In this document: piece by piece, positions 26,544-36,383 of the stretch | Layout: the number at the start of each line of letters is the position of its first letter | Numbering within the stretch: the stretch's first letter is position 1 | Source: JBLHGU01 sp047615875 | GTDB taxonomy: Bacteria; Pseudomonadota; Gammaproteobacteria; Arenicellales; CAJQKF01 | Reading direction: 5' to 3' | NCBI GenBank assembly: GCA_047615875.1 | Contig: JBLHGU010000001.1 | Location: 83,646 to 147,645, forward strand | DNA length: 64,000 nt | Position numbers and translations under genes: made by a program | The notes under the pieces: model-generated | The model's database searches: none | The model's input: only the letters and a program-made list of their open reading frames with translations | Told to the model about the DNA's origin: nothing

Positions 26544-28022
26544 CTAACTTTCCTCAAGCAGGGCATCCACGCGTTGGATCATATCTTCCTTGTTATACAT
26601 GTCATAATAAACCGACTGCATGATGATGGGCGGTCCAAAAAAGAAGCGCTCATATAACATTTGGCGGTTGCCAAATCCTGATACTGCGACGTCATGGGCC
26701 AGTCTGAATAGCGCCACTCGGTCGCGGGAGTCCAGATTAGCAACCTGAAAGTACTGTGCTACATCGTCAGCTAACTCATTGGAAAAGTCTGCCTCTGCTG
26801 GAGTCGCCATAAGCGAAGAGGCGCCCAGCAGTTGTAGTATTTCTACCATACGCGGATACATTTTCGGGAACATGTTGCGCGAAGTGTCCAGCGGGCGACG
26901 CAATGGAACGAAGTTACCCCGCTCATCCGCATGCGCCTCTGCTTCTGCATGATAAAGAAATGCTCGCACAGACTCGACCATAAACATAGCTTCCGATATG
27001 AGTCCCTTGGTGAACAGATCCTTATCACGTCCTGTGGCCTTGGCTATGGCGCACATAATACCGACTAGAAACTCGGCTTTGGCTAGCTTGCCGGCTGCCA
27101 CCTGATGTGCCATATGCACCACAGCGTTGGTGGCTCCAAACGCCTGATTGCATAATTCTGGTTGCCCATACATGAAGATGCGTTCCCATGGAACCAGAAC
27201 ATTATCAAAAATGACGACAGCGTCCATTTCCTCGTATCTTGATGCCAAAGGTGCATCAAAATGTGATTTGCCATGATCATAGGTATCTCTGCATATCAAA
27301 CGCATGCCAGGAGTGTTGATTGGCAGTGCAAATGCGAATGCAAATGGAATGTTTTCGTCAGATGCACGAAGAACTGTTGAGGGGAAGACCTCAATCTCAT
27401 CGGCGAAAGGCCCTAATGTGGCAAGCAAGCGTGCGCCATTGACGATAATTCCAGCATCAGTTTCCTTGACTACATGGAGCGCGACCTTATCGCTAAACTT
27501 ACCCTGAATCGCCTGTTCGTGAGATACTGAGGGATTAACCAGCGTGTGGGTTAGAATTTTGTCGTTGCTACGAACATAGTCGTAAAACGCGTTCATATTG
27601 GCAGCAAAGTCAGCTTGTCCTTTGGTGCCCTGAGCGAGAAAATCAGGCGCGGCGGCGAATGCCATCAGCGAAGCATTTTTATAGTCTGGCGTGCGGCCAA
27701 ACATACCATTCGACCATTTCGCCCATTCATAATAAGCGCTGCCCCGCTCTTTAATATCCTGGGCCGATTTGGGAATTTTGTGAGCCATGGCGCACCGAGT
27801 GCCATTATCGTCGACATAGGTCACTGAATTCTGGTATTCAGTCTGATGTTGTCGATCCATAAACGAGGCCAGTGTCGCCGCGCCTCGGGCCATGCCGGGT
27901 TCTTTAGTTACATCGACAACACGATTGCCCTGGGTCCATACATCGCGGTCATCTTGTAGCCCCCGTAGATATTGCTCTCCTGTGCGGATTCCTGAACCGT
28001 TACTGTACTGATTTTGACTCAT
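26544..28022 (-). CDS. 4-hydroxyphenylacetate 3-hydroxylase (HpaB)-family flavin monooxygenase
   Basis: This 492-aa protein has the acyl-CoA-dehydrogenase-like fold of FADH2-using oxygenases. Recognisable family blocks are IRTGEQYLRGLQDDRDVW at the N-terminus, NGARLLATLGPFADE, and VIFDNVLVPWERIFMYG near the centre. These enzymes hydroxylate phenolic or other organic substrates using FADH2 supplied by a separate HpaC-type reductase, which is not present nearby. A ribosome site (GGAG) precedes the start on the minus strand. Phenolic ring hydroxylation is the default expectation, but the family also has members acting on other compounds. It stands as a single-gene unit. Confidence 0.85.
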   Translation of the reverse strand: MSQNQYSNGSGIRTGEQYLRGLQDDRDVWTQGNRVVDVTKEPGMARGAATLASFMDRQHQTEYQNSVTYVDDNGTRCAMAHKIPKSAQDIKERGSAYYEWAKWSNGMFGRTPDYKNASLMAFAAAPDFLAQGTKGQADFAANMNAFYDYVRSNDKILTHTLVNPSVSHEQAIQGKFSDKVALHVVKETDAGIIVNGARLLATLGPFADEIEVFPSTVLRASDENIPFAFAFALPINTPGMRLICRDTYDHGKSHFDAPLASRYEEMDAVVIFDNVLVPWERIFMYGQPELCNQAFGATNAVVHMAHQVAAGKLAKAEFLVGIMCAIAKATGRDKDLFTKGLISEAMFMVESVRAFLYHAEAEAHADERGNFVPLRRPLDTSRNMFPKMYPRMVEILQLLGASSLMATPAEADFSNELADDVAQYFQVANLDSRDRVALFRLAHDVAVSGFGNRQMLYERFFFGPPIIMQSVYYDMYNKEDMIQRVDALLEES

Positions 28023-28511
28023 CTGCTGGTTTCTCCTGCATTTGTTAATTTGCGATAAACCTAGCGTGTTCCAGTGACCGTAACACCTGGGGAGAGGGTG
28101 ATTAACGTTTTTTAGATAATTGGAAACTAGCTATTGGTGATTTGTGAAACTGATCTGTCTATTTTATCTTCATCTTAGGTTTATTCCCATAATGAATTAA
28201 TGTTTTTGATGTCCTGGACATGGCTGACTTGATTCCTGGTGCTCGCCCGCTATTATTTCTATAGGACTTAAGTGCCCACAGTAACTTATATCCTTTGATA
28301 TAATTGGTTCCCCTAAAACCCTCTGTAGCAGAAACTTCCCAATCGGTGGGCCCTGGCTTTTAAATCCATATGAAATATTTTCAAAGGGTTATTCTGCCCA
28401 GCGAGACTGAGGATGCTGTCAGAATAAAGCGGTCACTGGCCAAGTTGATTGTAGAGAAAGTAGATTGATGATGTTTAAACCACAAGTTAATTGGCTTTTT
28501 TTGAGGGTTGC
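28023..28511. other. Non-coding divergent region without recognised element
   Basis: This gap of about 490 bp separates the HpaB-family gene from the glycosyltransferase-like gene. I see no credible ORF, strong hairpin or repeat. It presumably holds the two divergent promoters. A GAGGG ribosome site at 28503-28507 serves the downstream GTG start. Confidence 0.5.
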
Positions 28512-29942
28512 GTGACCATAAACTCTCCGCTTACGGTTCTCTTTTGTCCTGTTCATAGTACATCACTTCAGGAAATGCGGGCGATCGCACTGCGTCTTGA
28601 AACGAGTAATTCTGGACGAGCTATTTTTTTGTTATCTAGTAAGAATGCGGCTAAATTTGGGGCAATACTTGAGTCGGATAATATCCAGTACATAGTTCTC
28701 GAAAATGCTGATGATCTACGTCAGGATAGGCCCACATCCCTGTTACATCGTTTTACAGTGTGGTTAATTATCCGTGGTATTCAACCTCATGTCTTGTTGT
28801 TGCGGTGGGTGTTTAAAGAATTTAGAGCGCTTGAATTCTTACGTGAAAAAGCGCATGAGCTAATCTCCAGACTAAACCCTGCTGGGGTTGCAGTTCCAGA
28901 TGATAGAAGTTTTTCCGGAGGGTTGATTCCTGCAGTATTGGATGCCTGTCGAGTAAATTCCATCGCATCTGTAATCGTCCCAATTTCTTATGGGGGTGGT
29001 CCGGATAATTTGATTTTTCAGCCGTCCAGAAGAAATCGAAAAATTGGTCGAGATCATTGGTTGTGTGAAAAATACCCCGAACAATTGTATTTTCCGAGTC
29101 AAGGTTCAATTGGTTATAGCTTCTATCCTCTGGTTGAGACGACATTGCTGGCAGCACTTGATTTATTGCCGCAAAACCCCTGGGTAATGGGAGGTAGTAA
29201 TAGCGAATGGCTAATGGCAGACGGATTAGAGGCCAGCCAAAGATTTCAACAGCAGGGCTGTATTGAGGAAAAAATTATTCTGACTGGCCATTGTTCGCAT
29301 GACGAGCTTTACAATTGGTATTTGAAGCGAAATGAAATGGCAGTAAATATATGTCAGGAACTGGGCAGAAAATCACCCTTGATAACGGTTGCACTTCCTC
29401 AGCTCGGTGAACATGGTTTGCTACCCTGGGACGAACACTGGCAGGAAATTCACTATCTTTGTGGTGTGCTCCAAAATTGGTCGGATAATATAGTTATTTC
29501 GCTGCATCCGAAGATGGATCTGGATCAGTATAAATTTATCGAAACCGATTATGAATTACAAATTAGTCCAAAATCACTGCGCGATATATTGCCGGCTTCG
29601 GACCTGTTCATTGCTGGTTTCTCATCAACGGTAAAATGGGCTGTAGTATGCCAGGTACCTTCTCTTGTCGTAGACTTTAACGGGTTAAACTATAGTGATT
29701 TTGATGATTTCGGTGGCGTTGAAATTTTTAAAAATAAGCGCAAGTTTGAGTCGCGCCTGGAGAATTTAATATCCAATACCGGGCACCGACAAAAACTGGC
29801 TGATGACACTCTGGAAACTGCCAGGTTGATATCACCATTTGATGGACAGTGTAGTGATCGAATCGTCAGGTTTTTGACCGCCAGCCCGGAGAAACGCAGA
29901 GAAATAGCAGGCAGGGAAACTGCAGAACAATCGGCCAGTTAA
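28512..29942 (+). CDS. Uncharacterised glycosyltransferase-like protein
   Basis: I do not recognise a specific family for this protein of about 476 aa. The two-lobed pattern resembles GT-B or CDP-glycerol-transferase/UDP-GlcNAc-epimerase folds: the N-terminal half has a beta-strand start (PLTVLFCPVHS), the C-terminal half has VISLHPKM, ILPASDLFIAGFSSTVKWAVV and VPSLVVDFNG, which match nucleotide-binding-lobe features of such enzymes. No signal peptide is evident. I choose GTG 28512, preceded by GAGGG, over the TTG at 28491. It overlaps nothing and ends 19 bp from the convergent tdm. A surface glycan role is inference; gmd and fcl 14 kb away are the only other glycan genes. Confidence 0.6.
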   Translation: MTINSPLTVLFCPVHSTSLQEMRAIALRLETSNSGRAIFLLSSKNAAKFGAILESDNIQYIVLENADDLRQDRPTSLLHRFTVWLIIRGIQPHVLLLRWVFKEFRALEFLREKAHELISRLNPAGVAVPDDRSFSGGLIPAVLDACRVNSIASVIVPISYGGGPDNLIFQPSRRNRKIGRDHWLCEKYPEQLYFPSQGSIGYSFYPLVETTLLAALDLLPQNPWVMGGSNSEWLMADGLEASQRFQQQGCIEEKIILTGHCSHDELYNWYLKRNEMAVNICQELGRKSPLITVALPQLGEHGLLPWDEHWQEIHYLCGVLQNWSDNIVISLHPKMDLDQYKFIETDYELQISPKSLRDILPASDLFIAGFSSTVKWAVVCQVPSLVVDFNGLNYSDFDDFGGVEIFKNKRKFESRLENLISNTGHRQKLADDTLETARLISPFDGQCSDRIVRFLTASPEKRREIAGRETAEQSAS

Positions 29943-29961
29943 CTACAGATTCCTTTTGATC

Positions 29962-32301
29962 TTATGCCCGGACCCTACTCTTGTCAGGGTCATAAAATGG
30001 GAATGAGACAACAGTTGCTGGGATACGTTTCTGGTGGCCATCAAGCTTACCCACTTCAACTTTTGTACCGGGTTGACTATGCGCTATATCTATCCGGCAA
30101 AGGGCAATGTTTTTGTTTAAAATCGGCGACCGGGTTGCTGATGTTACAACGCCGATTTGCGGTCGTCCAACATGCACACAATCGCCATGAACTCCCGGCT
30201 CATTGCCATTCAGTTCAAGGCCAACTAATTTACGCATCGGATTAGCCTTGCGTCGAATCAGCGCTTCCCGCCCAAGAAAATCTTCCTCTTTGGATTTTAG
30301 CGGTACAGTGAAACCAACACCGGCTTCAAATGGATCTGTCTCGTCAGTAAATTCGTAGTCAGCGAAAATGAGTCCAGCTTCAATACGTAACACATCGAGG
30401 GCGTCCAGTCCCAGCGGTGAAACATCGAACTCTGCACCGGCATCAAAAACGGCGTTCCAGACAGTCTCAGCATGAGATGGATGACACCAAATCTCATAAC
30501 CCAATTCCCCGGTATACCCGGTTCGGGAAACCATTACTGATATTCCATTAAATTCGTGAAGTCGGCCGACTGAAAATCTAAACCAACCGAGTTCGTCCAT
30601 ATTGGGTTGAGCAGGTGGAGTCCAGATTATTTTTTTCAGCAACTCTCGGCTGCGTGGCCCCTGTACGGAAATATTATGGATCTGATCCGTAGATGACTTT
30701 ACAGTCACCCGATCAAGTCCTCTTTCCCGGGCTTGTTCCCGTAACCATTCACCACCAAACTCATCACCACCGATCCAGCGAAAATTGTTCTGCCCCATGC
30801 GCAACAGTGTGCCGTCATCAAACATGCCGCCGTGTTCGTAACAGGCTGTGGAATAAACCACCTGACCCTGAGCCAGTTTGCGTACATTGCGGGTTAATGT
30901 CCAGTTGAGCAGTGATTCTGCATCTTGACCTGTGACTTCGAATTTCCGAAGGGCGGATAGATCGATAACCGCAGCGCGTTCCCGACAGGCATAGTACTCC
31001 TGTTCTTTGCCGAGATTGTTGTAATGACTGGCTAGCCAGAAGCCCTTGTATTCAACAAAGTTTCGCGTGAGTTTTTCAGCAGCCGGATGAAAGCCGGTTT
31101 CTTTAGTGAGTTTCATGTCATCATCTGGTTTGTTTCTGAAGGCGATGGCGCGTTTAAACGGTTCGTTTTCAGCATAGATTCGTATGTGGATATCAGTGGG
31201 GTTCCAACCATTGGCAGCAGTCGTGTCGTCAGGACAGGCAGACGAGGCACATACAATATCAGTCATGGCTTTCAATAACACATAATCACCCGGGCGCGAA
31301 CAAGGTTCATCCAGATACATTACATTGGTAGCGTCGATATTGGTATTGTAGAAAAAATTGGTTGCCTCCCAGCCTTTGCGTGGTTGAATTCCATACTCTG
31401 CTAATGCATGGTTAAAATTGTCCGAGCAGTTGGCGTGACCAAAATAGCCCTGGTCCTGATAATACTTAGCAGTACAGGCATAACCAAATGTGTCATGCCG
31501 GCCTACTGTATCTTGTATTACCTCTACAAGAGGCTCCATTTCAGCATTTAAATACTTGGAATGCAGGCCTGGCAGGGGATATCCGCAGCTCATTAAGGTG
31601 CGGGTGCCAGTTATGTCGATCGGTCGCTCTATGCCCTTGTCGAGGCGCCGCCGATCGAAGGCCTGAAAATCTGTACACTCGCGTCCAGCAACGTCAATTA
31701 CCTGGATGTATTGGCCAGCTTTAACGGTATAGGCGCGCCCGGTTCTTGCTGCAATCCGAATTTCTTCCAGGGGTTCTGCCAGTGGGTCAGGTAATGGCAT
31801 GTCATTTAACGCCACTGGTGTTAAACGCGACACCACAGCCTGCAGGTCAGTAGGGGCGTTGTGCTGGTCAACTTGCATATTTTCACCCACTGATGCAATT
31901 AGGCAACAGCAGGTTTCGCTGGCGGTTAACTTTAATAAACTTTCTTTGTGCTGATCAAAGAATCGGTGACATGGCAACTTATCGGTACTAATTTGTCTGG
32001 TTTTTAATCCGAGACGCACCCTTCTTTCAGATGGACCTTGGCCATTCAAGACTGTCTGCACCGCATTGCCATCGGAATTGACTGTTAATCCCAGTAAGCC
32101 GGGGTCAGCTAGCCCGGCTGTGTTAAATGCTGTAATCTCACCAGGTTGGGGTCCTTCAGGATCCGTAATAACTACTACGTCGCCTGGGTGAAGGTTAATG
32201 ATAATAAGACCTTGTGCTGGCACTCGATAAATCTCGGTTCCAGGCTGGATTCGACTCAACCCTGGCTGTAGTAGCCGTGGTTCGATAAATGGAAGGTTCA
32301 T
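29962..32301 (-). CDS. tdm: Trimethylamine N-oxide demethylase (aldolase)
   Basis: This 779-aa two-domain enzyme converts TMAO to dimethylamine and formaldehyde. Residues about 160-400 form a DUF1989 domain with probable zinc ligands Cys276 (FGYACTAKYY), Cys292 (HANCSDNF) and Cys356 (SSACPDD); this spacing of 16 and 64 agrees with the zinc cysteines I recall for Methylocella Tdm. Residues about 410-779 form a GcvT/aminomethyltransferase domain that binds tetrahydrofolate and captures the formaldehyde, with GYTGELGYEIW visible. The total length and domain order match characterised Tdm. Together with tmm it gives TMA to DMA conversion. It is divergent from torR across 417 bp. Confidence 0.93.
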   Translation of the reverse strand: MNLPFIEPRLLQPGLSRIQPGTEIYRVPAQGLIIINLHPGDVVVITDPEGPQPGEITAFNTAGLADPGLLGLTVNSDGNAVQTVLNGQGPSERRVRLGLKTRQISTDKLPCHRFFDQHKESLLKLTASETCCCLIASVGENMQVDQHNAPTDLQAVVSRLTPVALNDMPLPDPLAEPLEEIRIAARTGRAYTVKAGQYIQVIDVAGRECTDFQAFDRRRLDKGIERPIDITGTRTLMSCGYPLPGLHSKYLNAEMEPLVEVIQDTVGRHDTFGYACTAKYYQDQGYFGHANCSDNFNHALAEYGIQPRKGWEATNFFYNTNIDATNVMYLDEPCSRPGDYVLLKAMTDIVCASSACPDDTTAANGWNPTDIHIRIYAENEPFKRAIAFRNKPDDDMKLTKETGFHPAAEKLTRNFVEYKGFWLASHYNNLGKEQEYYACRERAAVIDLSALRKFEVTGQDAESLLNWTLTRNVRKLAQGQVVYSTACYEHGGMFDDGTLLRMGQNNFRWIGGDEFGGEWLREQARERGLDRVTVKSSTDQIHNISVQGPRSRELLKKIIWTPPAQPNMDELGWFRFSVGRLHEFNGISVMVSRTGYTGELGYEIWCHPSHAETVWNAVFDAGAEFDVSPLGLDALDVLRIEAGLIFADYEFTDETDPFEAGVGFTVPLKSKEEDFLGREALIRRKANPMRKLVGLELNGNEPGVHGDCVHVGRPQIGVVTSATRSPILNKNIALCRIDIAHSQPGTKVEVGKLDGHQKRIPATVVSFPFYDPDKSRVRA

Positions 32302-32718
32302 TTCTATATCAATTTCGGTTTAAGTAGTAAGCTCTTAATTATGCAACTAGAATTCAATTCGGTAGTGGTCATAAAAGGGATTGAAATTATCGTCTGTAAC
32401 GATCGAATGATTAGTGCTTTCGAGAAGCCTTTTCTCATAAAATACACCTCATTTCAGAATAGTCTTCTACGCACGAAACCTGGCATCCTGATAACGACAA
32501 ACATACACTATCAGACAATCTGTGAAAGGGTCTGTTTGTACGAAATTGTTAATATTTTTACCGATCAATTAATTCGTAAACCCGTAGCTGCATTGTAATT
32601 GGCGTGACCGGTTTTAGACGCCTGGCAAGACCCGAGCGCGAGTTATTGCTGGCTTTTTGCGTCTTAATGAAGGAACATATTATATATTCAATCTGGCCAT
32701 TAACAAAATAATTCAATC
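32302..32718. promoter_or_regulatory. Divergent regulatory region between tdm and torR
   Basis: This 417-bp AT-rich gap lies between the starts of tdm (minus) and torR (plus), so both promoters should be here and TorR may bind it. I could not identify convincing copies of the E. coli TorR decamer (CTGTTCATAT). An 85-codon frame at 32341-32598 is present but has no ribosome site and no protein-like pattern; I do not accept it as a gene. Confidence 0.5.
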
Positions 32719-33435
32719 ATGAGCCTAAATTGCCACTTACTACTCGTTGAAGACGAACCTGTCACCCGGCGTCGTATGGCTGAGTACTTTCGAAATGAAG
32801 GTTTTCTAGTCAGTGAGGCGACTGATGGCAACGATATGCGTCGTATGCTGAGCGGGCGGAAAATAGATTTGGTTTTGCTGGATCTAAATTTACCAGGAGA
32901 AGATGGGCTTTCACTGGCGAGAAGCCTGCGGGTTGTGGAAGATATTGCCATTATTATGGTAACTGGCAGGAATGACGATGTCGATAGAATTGTCGGGCTC
33001 GAAATCGGTGCTGACGACTATGTTACCAAACCCTTTAATCCCCGTGAACTTCTAGCCCGAGTAAAAAATGTCCTGCGCAGAACAAGAGAGCAGAATAATA
33101 GTATAGAAGCTACCGGCACCTGGTGTTTTTCTGGCTGGACACTAAACCTTGAATTGCGTCAATTGACTAAACCAGATGGACAACTAGTCGAGCTGACACG
33201 ATCGGAGTTGGATTTATTATCTATATTTGTGAGGGAATCGAATAGAACTCAGTCCCGTGAACGCTTGATGCCCAGAGTGGCCCACAGAGAATGGTCGCCT
33301 CAGGATCGAACCATTGACGTTCTGGTAAGAAGGTTAAGAAAAAAGCTAGAAGATGATCCGGCAAATCCTCAGGTGATTCAAACAATTCATGGTGAAGGAT
33401 ATCGATTTGGGGTCGACGTGAAAGAAGTTGTCTAA
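32719..33435 (+). CDS. torR: OmpR-family response regulator, TorR-like
   Basis: This 238-aa regulator has a receiver domain with the acidic pair Glu11-Asp12, phosphoacceptor Asp55 (LLDLNLPG), and the conserved Lys near 106 (DYVTKPF). A winged-helix DNA-binding domain follows (about 140-235), ending in TIDVLVRRLRKKL and HGEGYRF. Segments such as VEDEPVTRRRM, DLVLLDLNLPGEDGL and VTGRNDDVDRIVGLE closely parallel E. coli TorR. It converges on torS with an 8-bp gap. It is expected to control genes for TMAO use; here the adjacent divergent target would be tdm rather than torCAD. Confidence 0.88.
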   Translation: MSLNCHLLLVEDEPVTRRRMAEYFRNEGFLVSEATDGNDMRRMLSGRKIDLVLLDLNLPGEDGLSLARSLRVVEDIAIIMVTGRNDDVDRIVGLEIGADDYVTKPFNPRELLARVKNVLRRTREQNNSIEATGTWCFSGWTLNLELRQLTKPDGQLVELTRSELDLLSIFVRESNRTQSRERLMPRVAHREWSPQDRTIDVLVRRLRKKLEDDPANPQVIQTIHGEGYRFGVDVKEVV

Positions 33436-33443
33436 TCAAATTA

Positions 33444-36383
33444 TCAGTTGGTTCCCGATGCATCTTCGATTGTTGGTAGGGCGGAGATACTTGTCCAATG
33501 CACTAGCAGTGCATTTGTGGATTTTTCGATCAGTTCTAATAATAGTTGATCAGAATTTTCGATAAGCTCAGTCTGATTGTGAGATTGCTCCAACCTCGCT
33601 GACAAATTATGCAACTGGTCCAGACCAATGCTACCTGCGGCACTCTTGACACGATGGGCAGCCGCCGCAGCCTGCTTGTGATCGGTAATGCTGAATGCCA
33701 GCGTATAGTCTTGTAGGCATTTTTTACTTGATTGCAAATATAGGTCGACAATTTCCTGTATCGCAGAAGTACCCAGAATATCGTGGTCGCGTTCCAGCGA
33801 AGAACGGTCTAACAGCCTGACTGTTACAGTTTTTTCGGTTAAAGAAACTGTTTGTGGTTCGTCGTCCATCACCCGTGCCAGTGTGTCAAGCAGGATGTCA
33901 GGATTAAACGGCTTGCCCAGATAACCGTTCATACCGGCATTTAAGTATTCATCAATCTCCTCTCTGAAAATATGCGCTGACATGGCGATAATTGGCAACT
34001 TGCACAATTGCTTGTTTTGGTCAGCTCGAATTCTGCGTGTGGTTTCAACGCCATCTAAACCTGGCAGACCAATGTCCATCAACACCACATCCGGTAACTT
34101 ACTGCTATTTTTGAGCTTGTTAATTGCCTCAAAACCAGAGCTTGCCGGTTCAACCGAGTGTCCAGTATTTTCCAGATAACGTCGGGTTACCATCGCATTG
34201 ACCGGGTCGTCTTCCACTACTAACAACTTAAGTGGTCTCTGCGGTCTTTGATGGATTACGGGGGTATGGTATTCACTAAATGGCGTTGTGGTTTTTTTCA
34301 GTTGAAGATCAACTTGAAACTCCGTGTGTTTGTTCGGAGTGCTGTCTACACTTATCTTGCCACCCATAGCCTGCACCAGTCGCCGGCTTATTGCGAGGCC
34401 GAGCCCAGTACCACCCTGTTTGCGAGCAATGGAGGCGTCTACCTGGGTAAATGGTTCAAAAATATTGTCGAGTAATGCCTTCGGAATGCCCACACCTGTA
34501 TCGGATACCGTGAATCGTATATCGCAACTGTTATCGGCATTGTCATTTAATAGTTCAATTATTAATTCAATTTGCCCCTTGTCGGTGAACTTGATGGCAT
34601 TGTTCAGCAGGTTAGTTAATACCTGTCTAATTCGTTCTCCGTCCCCTTCTAGATAGCTGTCTATGTCCGGGTCGATTGCAAAAGAAAGTTCCAGACCTTT
34701 GTCAGTGGCTGGAGACTTCATTAGGGCAATTAGATCCAGAGCCATAGTCGCCAGGTCGAATGGACGATACTCAAGCCGAACTTCGCCACTTTCAAACTTG
34801 GCTAGATCAAGTATATCGTTCACAATGTTTAGCAAAGAACCACCGGCGGTTCGTAAGGCATGGATATATTCGCTCTGATCATCGCTACTGCCACCTTGTT
34901 CCAGCAACTGAGTAGTGCCGAGCATGCCGCTTACCGGTGTCCTCAACTCATGGCTCATAGTGGCGAGAAAAGTTGTTTTGGCGCGATTGGCGCGCTCGGC
35001 CTTCTCTCGTGCCAGCTCATGTTGCGAGACTGAATCGGCTAGTCTGGTATTGGTTTGTTCCAGTTCAGTTGTGCGCTCACTGACGAGTTGTTCAAGATGC
35101 TGTTGATAATCCTTAATTTCAACTTCAAGTTGTTCCCGCGCCAGGGCATTATCGCGGAATACATTCAGGGCAGAGGCCATACTGGCCAGTTCATCATTGC
35201 CATCCAGCTGTAGAGAACTGGATAAATCGCCTGAGGCGATATTTCGTGTTGTTTGTTCAAGTTCTTTCAAACGTCGAATCACGCGGCGCTGCAAAAACCA
35301 CCAGAACAGTATTAATACCGCTAGAGCCGTGATAACGGCGATTGCCAGAAATGTCGAACGACTCGATTTTAACGAACGTTCTGCCCGATCGGTGGAGCGG
35401 TCAATCATACGACTCGCATCATTAACCAGTTTAGAAGTGCTGATAGTCAGATTGCTTGCAAGCGTGTTATTGAGTGCAACAAGGTCATCAATTGCACTGT
35501 TACTTTCCAGAGCCTGGACACGCAAATTGAATAAACTTTCAGGGTTGCTGTGATAGGTGGCTTCGTCAATTTGATTGAGTAGATGAGTTGCCTGAGATTT
35601 ACGGCCGGGGTCCACAACATCCGCCAGACGGCGTCGAAGAATTCGTAAATCGAGACGCAATCGGCGTTCAAGCTCCTGTATCTGAGACAACCTTACTTCG
35701 CGATTAGCCTGGGCCAGGTAAGAGCCCAGTCGCGCGCTACGTAGCCGCAACTCGAACATCCGCTCAAGACCATCCAGATCTACCTCTACGAGCCTGTCCA
35801 GAGCGTTGAATGCACTGTCACTTGAGTCGCTTGTCTCGATTAAATCATAAAGACCGGCCGAAGTCGCAGTGGCACCAGAGGCAGCATTTGCCACCAGCGA
35901 TTCGGAGAGCTCGGTTAACTCATCTGCGGCCCTAATTAGGCGGGAAGATAGCTTTCCGGCCTCGTCCTGTAATCTGATTCGTTTGCCGACCAACTCATTC
36001 TGGAAAATTAAATTATCACGAATTTCCTGGACAATGTTTTGCAGCAGGCGTATCGATTCCGCATCGAAACCGCTTTGTTGTAAAGTATCAACGAGCATTA
36101 AAAGTCGATAGGATTGCCCATCAAGAAATTCGTTAACCAGGGCGCGGTCAGCTTCCGATGTACTTTTTGCCAGCCGACCTGCAGATGCCACGATTCCTGC
36201 GTTAATCTCAGCCAGTTGTTGCGCTTCACGCATAGTGGGGATAGCATTGCCAATAACAGACTGCTGGCTGATGGCGATATTTTCAAAGCCATACCAGGCG
36301 GTAACCGCGATAATTATCGCTAGCGTAAACGTCCCGCCAAATGCGAGCAGCAGTTTGGCACTGATACTGAGTCGACTAAGCAT
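33444..36383 (-). CDS. torS: TorS-like hybrid histidine kinase
   Basis: This 979-aa sensor has a membrane segment near residues 10-30, a long helical periplasmic region (35-340), a second membrane segment (344-364), HAMP and coiled coil, and HisKA with His478 (TMSHELRTP). The ATPase domain runs to about 695, the receiver domain has Asp770 (VVLMDIGLPG) and the HPt domain has His910 (AAHRVKSAAGSIG). This phosphorelay order and periplasmic blocks such as ELVGKRIRLQ and TSAGLYDLIE match E. coli TorS. It should read the TMAO state of TorT and pass phosphate to TorR. Its start codon overlaps that of divergent torT by 2 bp. Confidence 0.92.
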   Translation of the reverse strand: MLSRLSISAKLLLAFGGTFTLAIIIAVTAWYGFENIAISQQSVIGNAIPTMREAQQLAEINAGIVASAGRLAKSTSEADRALVNEFLDGQSYRLLMLVDTLQQSGFDAESIRLLQNIVQEIRDNLIFQNELVGKRIRLQDEAGKLSSRLIRAADELTELSESLVANAASGATATSAGLYDLIETSDSSDSAFNALDRLVEVDLDGLERMFELRLRSARLGSYLAQANREVRLSQIQELERRLRLDLRILRRRLADVVDPGRKSQATHLLNQIDEATYHSNPESLFNLRVQALESNSAIDDLVALNNTLASNLTISTSKLVNDASRMIDRSTDRAERSLKSSRSTFLAIAVITALAVLILFWWFLQRRVIRRLKELEQTTRNIASGDLSSSLQLDGNDELASMASALNVFRDNALAREQLEVEIKDYQQHLEQLVSERTTELEQTNTRLADSVSQHELAREKAERANRAKTTFLATMSHELRTPVSGMLGTTQLLEQGGSSDDQSEYIHALRTAGGSLLNIVNDILDLAKFESGEVRLEYRPFDLATMALDLIALMKSPATDKGLELSFAIDPDIDSYLEGDGERIRQVLTNLLNNAIKFTDKGQIELIIELLNDNADNSCDIRFTVSDTGVGIPKALLDNIFEPFTQVDASIARKQGGTGLGLAISRRLVQAMGGKISVDSTPNKHTEFQVDLQLKKTTTPFSEYHTPVIHQRPQRPLKLLVVEDDPVNAMVTRRYLENTGHSVEPASSGFEAINKLKNSSKLPDVVLMDIGLPGLDGVETTRRIRADQNKQLCKLPIIAMSAHIFREEIDEYLNAGMNGYLGKPFNPDILLDTLARVMDDEPQTVSLTEKTVTVRLLDRSSLERDHDILGTSAIQEIVDLYLQSSKKCLQDYTLAFSITDHKQAAAAAHRVKSAAGSIGLDQLHNLSARLEQSHNQTELIENSDQLLLELIEKSTNALLVHWTSISALPTIEDASGTN

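Noticed and set aside
32341..32598. 85-codon open frame between tdm and torR
   Set aside because: It has no ribosome site, no conserved-looking domain, and occupies the expected divergent promoter region.
34324..35553. Several open frames of 60-118 codons on the plus strand inside torS
   Set aside because: They are antisense shadows of a well-supported histidine kinase, Ser/Arg-rich as expected for reverse-frame translation.
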